Assembly: GCA_031826515.1 (NCBI GenBank)
Contig: CP134536.1
Coordinates: 3,912,501-3,976,500, forward strand
Direction: 5' to 3'
Origin: Flavobacteriaceae bacterium HL-DH10
GTDB taxonomy: Bacteria; Bacteroidota; Bacteroidia; Flavobacteriales; Flavobacteriaceae
DNA: 64,000 bases
In this document: positions 57,586-64,000 of the stretch, piece by piece
Layout: every line of letters begins with the position of its first letter
How positions within the stretch are numbered: the first letter of the stretch is position 1
The notes under the pieces: generated by a model
The model's input: the letters and a program-made list of their open reading frames with translations, nothing else
The model's database searches: none
Told to the model about the DNA's origin: nothing
Made by a program: the position numbers and the translations under genes

Positions 57586-59559
57586 TTGAAAATACTAGAC
57601 CGCTACATACTAACTACATATCTTAAAACTTTTTTCAGTGTGTTTATTATACTCATACTGATTTTTGTATTGCAATCTATCTGGCTATATATTAAAGAAC
57701 TAGCTGGCAAAGATATTGGCTTGGATGTCATGTTTAAATTCTTAATTTATGTTACTCCTAAACTAATACCATTAGTATTACCACTCACCATATTACTGTC
57801 TTCTATTATGGTATTCGGTAGTTTTGCCGAAAACTATGAGTTTGCTGCCATGAAATCTACAGGTATTTCGTTACAACGTGCTATGTCTGGCTTAAGTATT
57901 TTTATTGTTGGTATAGGTATTGTTACATTCTTTTTTGCTAATAATGCTATTCCATGGTCTGAGATGAAGTTTTATAATTTACGAAAGAACATCGCAAAAA
58001 CAAAACCTTCAATGGCCATTGTTAAAGGTCAATTTAACCAAATTGGAGATACTCCTTATAATATAAAAGTAGAAAATAAAACAGGAGACAACGATCAGTT
58101 TTTAGAAGATGTTACCATTCATTTAAAAGGAGCAGACGGAAGAACAAATGCTAAAACAATAAAAGCCAAAACAGGCGAATTCTTTTTTGAGGAAAGTTCA
58201 GGTAATCTACAATTAATTTTGTTCGACGGTAATTATTATCAAGATTTTTCTCCAAAAGATATAAAAAGTAGGAATAAAAAACCATTTGCTAAAGGTTCTT
58301 TTAAAAAGGATATTATAAACATAGACTTATCGCAACTTAACAAAGTTGATTTTAATGAAGAATCACAAACAGACAAGTATAATATGCTTGATATAGTAGG
58401 CTTAAATACAACTTTAGACTCTTTAGCCGATAAACATTATAAAGAACAAAAAGGAATTGCTACAAACTTATATACGAGATCAAGTATTATTAGATTTAAC
58501 AAAGAAATACATCCAGATTCTAAAAACGATTCCATAAATACAGGTTCTATTTTAAATGTTTTTGATACTAAAAATAAACACCAAATAGTTGATGTCACTT
58601 TAAAATCTATAATTAGTTCAAAACAAATAATTGATCAAAAAATAAAATCATTTAAAATCTCTAAAATTTGGTTTAACAAACACGTCATTTCTTTTCATGA
58701 AAAATTCGCCTTAGGATTTGCGTGTATTATACTGTTTTTTGTTGGTGCTCCACTTGGTGCTTTAATTAGAAAAGGAGGTATAGGTTTACCAATGGTAATT
58801 GCTATTTTATTATTTTTATCATACCACTTTATTGGTATTTTTGCTACTAATAGTGGTAAAAGTGGTGATTTCAATCCTATTTTAGCCAGTTGGTTCTCTA
58901 CATTAATTATGCTCCCTCTAGGCATCTATTTAACAAAAAGGGCTACTGCCGACAGAGGTTTATTTGAAACAGGTAATATTATTGAACCTCTTAAAAAAAT
59001 ATTCAACATTAAAGAAAAAGAAAGTGTCGATTATAAATTTCTTAATAATTATACAGATGAAGAATTACTTAATGTAATTTCTAATTTTGAAGAATTAGGA
59101 CATGATGAAAGTAGTCGTTATGAAGCGTTAATGCTTTTAAATAAAAGAGGGACATCGACTAAAGAACTTCGGAATTCTGGTTTAACTATAAATATAGACT
59201 ATGATCTTTCAGAAAGAAAATATAAAGACTATAATGACCATTCTACATACGCTCTAACACTATACGCCATTGGTGTTATTTTGTTAATTCTACATTTTGT
59301 TTTTAAAAACAACAAATTACCATCACTTGAATCAGCTTCAATTCAGCTTAGTTTCGTGTCATTATTTTTGTTTTTAATTTATTATACTAAGTCATTATTA
59401 AACTCATATTCGTTTTATAATCATATAAAGAAAAAAGATAAATCTCCGAAGATATTTTTGTTATTAATAGGAATACCACTTTATTTCATAGCATATTTAT
59501 TTATAAATACACAAATGAAAGAAGACTTAAAACTTAATTGTTTAGATTCTTTAAAATAA
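57586..59559 (+). CDS. LptF/LptG family lipopolysaccharide export permease
   Basis: A 657-residue YjgP/YjgQ-type permease. The TTG at 57586 gives MKILDRYILTTYLKTFFSVF, the usual family start. Six membrane helices are expected: three N-terminal (11-100), then after a large periplasmic beta-jellyroll domain, three from about 375. An extra C-terminal part with two more hydrophobic segments (about 555-640) follows. With an LptB partner it lifts lipopolysaccharide from the inner membrane. It starts 9 bases after the LolA-like gene. Confidence 0.92.
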   Translation: MKILDRYILTTYLKTFFSVFIILILIFVLQSIWLYIKELAGKDIGLDVMFKFLIYVTPKLIPLVLPLTILLSSIMVFGSFAENYEFAAMKSTGISLQRAMSGLSIFIVGIGIVTFFFANNAIPWSEMKFYNLRKNIAKTKPSMAIVKGQFNQIGDTPYNIKVENKTGDNDQFLEDVTIHLKGADGRTNAKTIKAKTGEFFFEESSGNLQLILFDGNYYQDFSPKDIKSRNKKPFAKGSFKKDIINIDLSQLNKVDFNEESQTDKYNMLDIVGLNTTLDSLADKHYKEQKGIATNLYTRSSIIRFNKEIHPDSKNDSINTGSILNVFDTKNKHQIVDVTLKSIISSKQIIDQKIKSFKISKIWFNKHVISFHEKFALGFACIILFFVGAPLGALIRKGGIGLPMVIAILLFLSYHFIGIFATNSGKSGDFNPILASWFSTLIMLPLGIYLTKRATADRGLFETGNIIEPLKKIFNIKEKESVDYKFLNNYTDEELLNVISNFEELGHDESSRYEALMLLNKRGTSTKELRNSGLTINIDYDLSERKYKDYNDHSTYALTLYAIGVILLILHFVFKNNKLPSLESASIQLSFVSLFLFLIYYTKSLLNSYSFYNHIKKKDKSPKIFLLLIGIPLYFIAYLFINTQMKEDLKLNCLDSLK

Positions 59560-59571
59560 GCAATATCTTTG
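59538..59571 (+). promoter_or_regulatory. Promoter of ribB inside the end of the permease gene
   Basis: TTG (59538-59540), 23-base spacer and TATCTTTG (59564-59571). The first ATG is at 59577, only 6 bases after the -7 element. Confidence 0.6.
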
Positions 59572-59576
59572 CAAAA

Positions 59577-60737
59577 ATGACACTTGAATCCATGATAAAA
59601 AATACGACTTCAGAATTAAAACTGAACACCATAAATGATGCCATAGAAGACATTAGAAATGGTAAAGTTATTATAGTTGTAGATGATGCAAACCGTGAAA
59701 ATGAAGGCGATTTTGTAGCTGCCGCAGATAAAGTTACACCAGAAATGATAAACTTTATGGCTACCGAAGGAAGAGGCCTTATATGTGCACCTCTAACGGA
59801 AAAACGTTGCCAAGAATTAGAACTAGATATGATGGTTCGAAATAATACAGATCACATGGAAACGGCCTTTACCGTATCAGTCGATTTAAAAGGCAAAGGC
59901 GTTACAACTGGCATATCAGCTAGTGATAGAGCAAAAACGGTAAAAGCACTTGTTGATGACGATACAAAACCATATGAATTAGCTAGACCAGGTCACATTT
60001 TTCCTTTAGTTGCTAAAAATGGTGGGGTTTTAAGACGTACAGGTCACACTGAAGCTGCCATAGATTTTGCAAGATTAGCAGGTTTAAATCCTGCTGGTGT
60101 TATTGTAGAAATAATGAATGAAGATGGTACCATGGCGCGTTTACCACAGCTTATAGAAATAGCAAAAAAATTAGATATAAAAATAGTTTCTATTGAAGAT
60201 TTAGTTGCATATCGAATGCTACATGATTCATTGATTGAGAAAAAAGAAGATTTTCAAATCGAAACTCGCTTTGGAAGTTTTAGATTAAGAGCCTACAAGC
60301 AAAACACTAATAATCAAATACATATAACCCTAACAAAAGGACAATGGAATGATAATGATGAAGTTTTAACTAGAATAAATTCTACACTAGTTAATAATGA
60401 CATTTTAGGAACACTTACCAATAATGCCGATAAGCAATTAGATGATATGTTTAAGGTTATTAATGACGCAGGAAAAGGCGCTATTATTTTTATAAATCAA
60501 GAATCTCAGTCTATGAATATTTTAAATAGATTGGCATTTTTAAAAGAAAATCAAGACTCTAACACCATTACAAAAGCGCCAAAAATTGATATGGACGATA
60601 GAGATTTTGGTATTGGTGCTCAAATATTACACGATTTAAACATACATAAACTGCGTTTAATTTCTAATACCGTACAAACAAAACGTGTTGGTTTAATTGG
60701 TTATGGTTTAGAAATTGTTGATTATGTAAATTACTAA
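59577..60737 (+). CDS. ribB: 3,4-dihydroxy-2-butanone-4-phosphate synthase with degenerate GTP cyclohydrolase II domain
   Basis: Residues about 20-225 form RibB, which makes the four-carbon unit of riboflavin from ribulose 5-phosphate: VVDDANRENEGDF, FMATEGRGLICAPLT, TGISASDRAKT, RPGHIFPL and RTGHTEAAID are intact. The C-terminal 160 residues align with GTP cyclohydrolase II, but the zinc-binding cysteines are missing (TRINSTLVNNDILGTLTNN where active enzymes have the Cys-rich stretch). This half is therefore probably not catalytic. ATGs at 59577 and 59592 are both possible; a consensus promoter right in front suggests a leaderless mRNA. Confidence 0.92.
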   Translation: MTLESMIKNTTSELKLNTINDAIEDIRNGKVIIVVDDANRENEGDFVAAADKVTPEMINFMATEGRGLICAPLTEKRCQELELDMMVRNNTDHMETAFTVSVDLKGKGVTTGISASDRAKTVKALVDDDTKPYELARPGHIFPLVAKNGGVLRRTGHTEAAIDFARLAGLNPAGVIVEIMNEDGTMARLPQLIEIAKKLDIKIVSIEDLVAYRMLHDSLIEKKEDFQIETRFGSFRLRAYKQNTNNQIHITLTKGQWNDNDEVLTRINSTLVNNDILGTLTNNADKQLDDMFKVINDAGKGAIIFINQESQSMNILNRLAFLKENQDSNTITKAPKIDMDDRDFGIGAQILHDLNIHKLRLISNTVQTKRVGLIGYGLEIVDYVNY

Positions 60738-61699
60738 TCGATTATCTCAAATGTTTTAAAAAGCCCTTTTTGTTTAGTATTTGGCACTTCAGAAATAAAA
60801 GCATATTTCCCAGGTTTTAAATCAACATAAAAATAACCTGTTTTTCCAGCAGGCATATCATTTACACCACCCAAAAAGGTGACGCCGTTTGGAACCGGAG
60901 TTATCAATCCTTTTGGGTCTGACCAATCCATCCATGCTTCTAATGCATCTTCACTAGCATATTCATCAAGTTTTACAAGATTTAAGTCATGCCATATAAA
61001 ATTTTCATGTGGTTTTTGATCTTTTACAAAAACAGAGAAAATTTGCTTTCCTTTGGTTATGGTTTTATCATAACTAATGCCCTCTGCTCCAGAAAGGGTA
61101 ATATTTACAGTTGCTTCTGGTGGTGAATTACCACTATCTTCTTCAAGTACAATTAAAGGTTTAGCCATCCCCATAAGTGTATGGAATTTTCCATTTGGCA
61201 TTTTTACATAACATTCCATGATGTAATAACCAGAATCTAACTTTAAAGTTGTTGTGGCGGTATATTTTGGTGCAATTAATCCAGTTCCTCCAGAAAACAC
61301 AATATCACCATACCATTCCGGTAATTTACCAAAGGCTGCAAAACCCTCTTCGGCTTTGCCTGCGTTTATTAAATCCATACCTTCTTCAAATACGGGAGCA
61401 ATGTCTGATATCGCATTATCTACTGTTTTCCCCTCAGGGTATTTATCTAATAAAAAGAAATGGGTTTCGTTGGATAAATTTTGATATTTAAAAGTATTCC
61501 ATCCTGAAAAAATAGTATCAACAGACTGAAATTCCATACTTCGTGTTACTACATTTATAACATTTGAAGGTTCCTTAATTACCTCTTCTACTTCTGCTAT
61601 TGTACTTTCAATTGAATCCGTTTTTTTATTGTTTTTACAATTAAAAAAAACACATAACGGTATTACTATTAAAAAAAATGGTTTTCTAAAAGTTTTCAT
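60734..61699 (-). CDS. Conserved lipoprotein of unknown function
   Basis: A 321-residue protein with a lipoprotein signal (PLCVFFNC, Cys near 21). The mature part looks like two beta-sandwich domains (about 45-190 and 195-321), with phrases such as PNGKFHTLMGMAKPL and PAGKTGYFYVDLKPGKYAFIS that resemble cupredoxin-like or plastocyanin-like strands. No copper ligands are convincing. It overlaps the end of ribB by 4 bases convergently. I do not assign a function. Confidence 0.65.
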   Translation of the reverse strand: MKTFRKPFFLIVIPLCVFFNCKNNKKTDSIESTIAEVEEVIKEPSNVINVVTRSMEFQSVDTIFSGWNTFKYQNLSNETHFFLLDKYPEGKTVDNAISDIAPVFEEGMDLINAGKAEEGFAAFGKLPEWYGDIVFSGGTGLIAPKYTATTTLKLDSGYYIMECYVKMPNGKFHTLMGMAKPLIVLEEDSGNSPPEATVNITLSGAEGISYDKTITKGKQIFSVFVKDQKPHENFIWHDLNLVKLDEYASEDALEAWMDWSDPKGLITPVPNGVTFLGGVNDMPAGKTGYFYVDLKPGKYAFISEVPNTKQKGLFKTFEIID

Positions 61700-61908
61700 A
61701 ACTATTATAATTTTAGTGATTTAATTTAAAGTTAGTAAGTTATTATATTAAGTAAACAAAGCCTTTTTTGAAAGTACTCAAATCAATTTGTTTATGATAC
61801 TTTCTAAAAGTTTTCCTCCAACTTTGTTAGTAAACAAAAAAATAATAATAGTTCTAGTTTACCAATTAACAAACAATTTACATAGTTAAATATAAGAAAA
61901 ATAATTAA

Positions 61909-63108
61909 TTACGTTTCCAAAACCGTTTTTACTGCAGTAACCATTTTATTAGCTCTTTCATACACTTCTGCTTCTGTCCAAGATAATTTTATTAAACAAG
62001 AAATGTTTCTTCCTATATAATGGTCTGATTCAGGATATTCTTTTGTTTTAAGATATTCCAACCCTTCTTTTACTTCTGTAGAAATTGGAAATAAAGATTT
62101 TAAATCTTTTAAGTGATCCCATTTATTTAGATAATGCCAATTGTTGCTATAATAATTCCAACACGCATCTACTCCATTAGTTTTAAATGCTTCAGCAACT
62201 TTTAGAGCTGTATCTAAATCTGGTAAAAATAAATTTAAAAAAGCATAACTCTCTTCGCCTCCATCTGGTACTTTTCTAAAAGTTACTTCAGGTATTTGTG
62301 ATAATGCTTCTCTTAGAATAGTGTAATTTTTTTTCTGAATATCAATAAATTCAGGCAAACGTTTTACTTGAGCTAAACCAACTGCTGCATGTAATTCTGA
62401 AATTCTGAAATTATAACCTAAAAACGGATGAGTTTCTGCTCCCCTATCGCTACCAACATGATCGTGCCCATGATCGCTGTAATGATCGGCATTTGTATAA
62501 TACTCTTTATTATTAGTTATCACGGCACCGCCTTCACCACAAGTTATGGTTTTTACAAAATCGAATGAAAAACATCCTAAATCGCCGATACTTCCAAGTG
62601 GTCTCCCGTTATAAGTTCCTCCAATAGCTTGACATGCATCTTCTACTAACAATATATTATGCTTATTACAAATTGTTTGTAAAGCATCCATATTGCCCAT
62701 ACTCCCGCACATTTGTACGACCATAACAGCTTTTGTTTTCGGTGTTATAGCATTTTCCACTGCTTTTGGACTTAATGTTAGTGTATCATCAATATCAACT
62801 AAAATTGGTATGGCTCCAAGCATCATAATGGCTTCAAAACTGGCTACAAATGTAAATGTCGGCATAATAACCTCGTCGCCAGCTCCAACCCCCGCAGCAG
62901 CTAAAGCGACAGATACTGCTGCAGTTCCACTAGAAACTAATTGTACGTGCTTTGATTGCAAGGTATTTTCTAGTTCAATCTCTAGCTCCTTGGCTTTCCA
63001 ATGTCCGTTTCGCATACCATCAAAACCATAGCGCATCAACACTCCGTTATCTAATACATCGTTTACTTGTTGGCGTTCTAAATCTCCAAATAATTCAAAT
63101 CCTGGCAT
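61909..63108 (-). CDS. DegT/DnrJ/EryC1/StrS-type sugar aminotransferase
   Basis: A 399-residue PLP enzyme: SSGTAAVSVALAAAGVGAGDEVIMP near 60-85, LVEDACQAIGGTYNGRPLGSIGDLGCFSFDFVKTITCGEGGAVI with the PLP lysine, and the YNFRISELHAAVGLAQ stretch. Members transaminate nucleotide-linked keto-sugars for surface glycans; the keto-sugar here is unknown and no other glycan gene is adjacent. The frame stays open upstream of the ATG for 31 codons but has no start there. Confidence 0.88.
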   Translation of the reverse strand: MPGFELFGDLERQQVNDVLDNGVLMRYGFDGMRNGHWKAKELEIELENTLQSKHVQLVSSGTAAVSVALAAAGVGAGDEVIMPTFTFVASFEAIMMLGAIPILVDIDDTLTLSPKAVENAITPKTKAVMVVQMCGSMGNMDALQTICNKHNILLVEDACQAIGGTYNGRPLGSIGDLGCFSFDFVKTITCGEGGAVITNNKEYYTNADHYSDHGHDHVGSDRGAETHPFLGYNFRISELHAAVGLAQVKRLPEFIDIQKKNYTILREALSQIPEVTFRKVPDGGEESYAFLNLFLPDLDTALKVAEAFKTNGVDACWNYYSNNWHYLNKWDHLKDLKSLFPISTEVKEGLEYLKTKEYPESDHYIGRNISCLIKLSWTEAEVYERANKMVTAVKTVLET

Positions 63109-63296
63109 ATATAATTTTTCTTTAAGTGTTTTTGTACTTGCTTTTGCGTTAGGGGTTGGAGCTCTTCTCAGAGAGAGACTTCCGAAATATTTATATCCAT
63201 GAGTTCAAATCTTAAAATTTTAAACAGTGAATAAATTCGGACCTTTATGCTGAACTTAATTCAAGATAAAAGTAACATCCCAAACAATTAATTTTA

Positions 63297-63926
63297 TTAC
63301 ATGTCTATAATAGTATCTTCTAAAGATTTTCTGACTTTTTTAAATTCTGAAAACATATCATCTTCGGCTCGATATCCTACTGGTAAAAGCAATATCGATT
63401 TTAGTCCTATTTTATCTAATTGAAGTATTTCATCATATTTAGAATTAACAAACCCCTCCATTGGACAGGCGTCTATACCTTCTATAGCACAAACAGTCAT
63501 TAAATTACCTAAGGCTATATAAGCTTGGTTTTTAGACCATTGTAAGCGCTCTTCAACCGACATTTTTTCTATGGTTTTAACAAGGCTTTCTCGGTATGGC
63601 TTCAAAATAGTTTCTGAAGTACTTCTAAGGGATTTTATATTATTATAATAAGCAATAATATCATGCTCTAAAATATTATCTTGTATACAAATTATAAGTA
63701 CATGTGAGGCTTCTAAAACTTGCTTTTGATGATATGAATGCGCTACCAATGATGCTCTTAAATCTTTGTTTTCAAGAACTATCATTTTTATAGTTTGCAA
63801 ACCAAATGAAGTAGCTGTTAAATTAAATGCTTGTTTTAATATATCTAATTTTTCTACTGAAAGCTTTTTTGTTACATCAAATTTTTTAGTAGCATAGCGC
63901 CAGTGCAACTGTTTTATAATACTCAT
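63297..63926 (-). CDS. Nitroreductase family NAD(P)H oxidoreductase
   Basis: A 209-residue FMN enzyme of the NfsB type: RYATKKFDVTKKLS (residues 10-23), NLTATSFGLQTIKMIVLE and CPMEGFVNSKYDEIL match the family. It reduces nitro compounds or quinones. A -7 element TATTTTTG lies at 63945-63952. Confidence 0.9.
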   Translation of the reverse strand: MSIIKQLHWRYATKKFDVTKKLSVEKLDILKQAFNLTATSFGLQTIKMIVLENKDLRASLVAHSYHQKQVLEASHVLIICIQDNILEHDIIAYYNNIKSLRSTSETILKPYRESLVKTIEKMSVEERLQWSKNQAYIALGNLMTVCAIEGIDACPMEGFVNSKYDEILQLDKIGLKSILLLPVGYRAEDDMFSEFKKVRKSLEDTIIDM

Positions 63927-64000
63927 GTATAAATTTATTTTTCACAAAAATAAGCTTTGAAATCATCTTTTTACATAAATTAAACTATAAAATACCTACT

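Noticed and set aside
63109-63210. Upstream extension of the DegT-type aminotransferase
   Set aside because: The frame is open for 31 codons but without a start codon, and the ATG at 63108 gives the usual family N-terminus.

Overview
The window looks like chromosomal DNA of a marine-type member of the Flavobacteriaceae (Bacteroidota). It is strongly AT-rich. It carries a secreted protein ending in a type IX secretion sorting domain, many lipoproteins and polysaccharide-active enzymes. Several promoters fit the Bacteroidota pattern TTG-N(17-23)-TANNTTTG, and the block tpx, dgkA, ftsK, lolA-like, lptF-like, ribB is a familiar flavobacterial arrangement. I do not name a genus. I recognised no tRNA, rRNA, CRISPR array or complete insertion sequence.

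Region 1 (25-10246, all minus strand) is a cobalamin (B12) cluster in two transcription blocks. The upstream block is cobQ, a threonine-phosphate decarboxylase-like gene, cbiB and a small P-loop ATPase. A cobalamin riboswitch (about 6123-6298) follows. It controls a ferredoxin-like protein, a dehydrogenase/uroporphyrinogen-III methyltransferase fusion, cbiX, cobI, a cobJ-cobH fusion and bluB. The cluster probably continues past the left edge, because several corrin-ring enzymes are missing. The fusion gene is interrupted by a -1 frameshift at a perfect A-AAA-AAG slippery site.

Region 2 (10247-17000) starts with a 613-base gap holding two gene scars (a zinc-finger fragment and a HipA-like fragment). 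It continues with mnmE, an S1-domain protein, a DUF2853 protein and a menaquinone block (thioesterase, isochorismate synthase, menD).

Region 3 (17245-28384) has a 1674-residue type IX secreted protein with nine near-identical 89-residue repeats, a GNAT acetyltransferase, a PLP decarboxylase and an AbiH-type phage-defence gene that looks like an inserted cassette. A pair of about 100-bp hairpin repeats, marC and a lipoprotein alkaline phosphatase follow.

Region 4 (28439-41042) mixes carbohydrate genes (a DUF5060 protein, a GH43 enzyme, an aldo/keto reductase, a GH28-type enzyme, an acetyl esterase) with housekeeping genes (rlmI-type methyltransferase, dnaK). It also holds two paralogous small secreted proteins. 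Candidate operators sit upstream of the nitronate monooxygenase gene and of dnaK.

Region 5 (41086-49562) holds panB, an RluA-type pseudouridine synthase and an uncharacterised sensory module: an intact small anchored protein, a decayed paralogue, a multi-pass membrane protein and an orphan histidine kinase. A CPBP-family membrane protein, a divergent Lrp/methionine-lyase-like pair and a NhaC antiporter complete it.

Region 6 (49700-63926) has peroxide-defence genes (peroxiredoxin, thioredoxin, katG, tpx) and the dgkA-ftsK-lolA-lptF-ribB block. A lipoprotein of unknown function, a DegT-type aminotransferase and a nitroreductase close the window.
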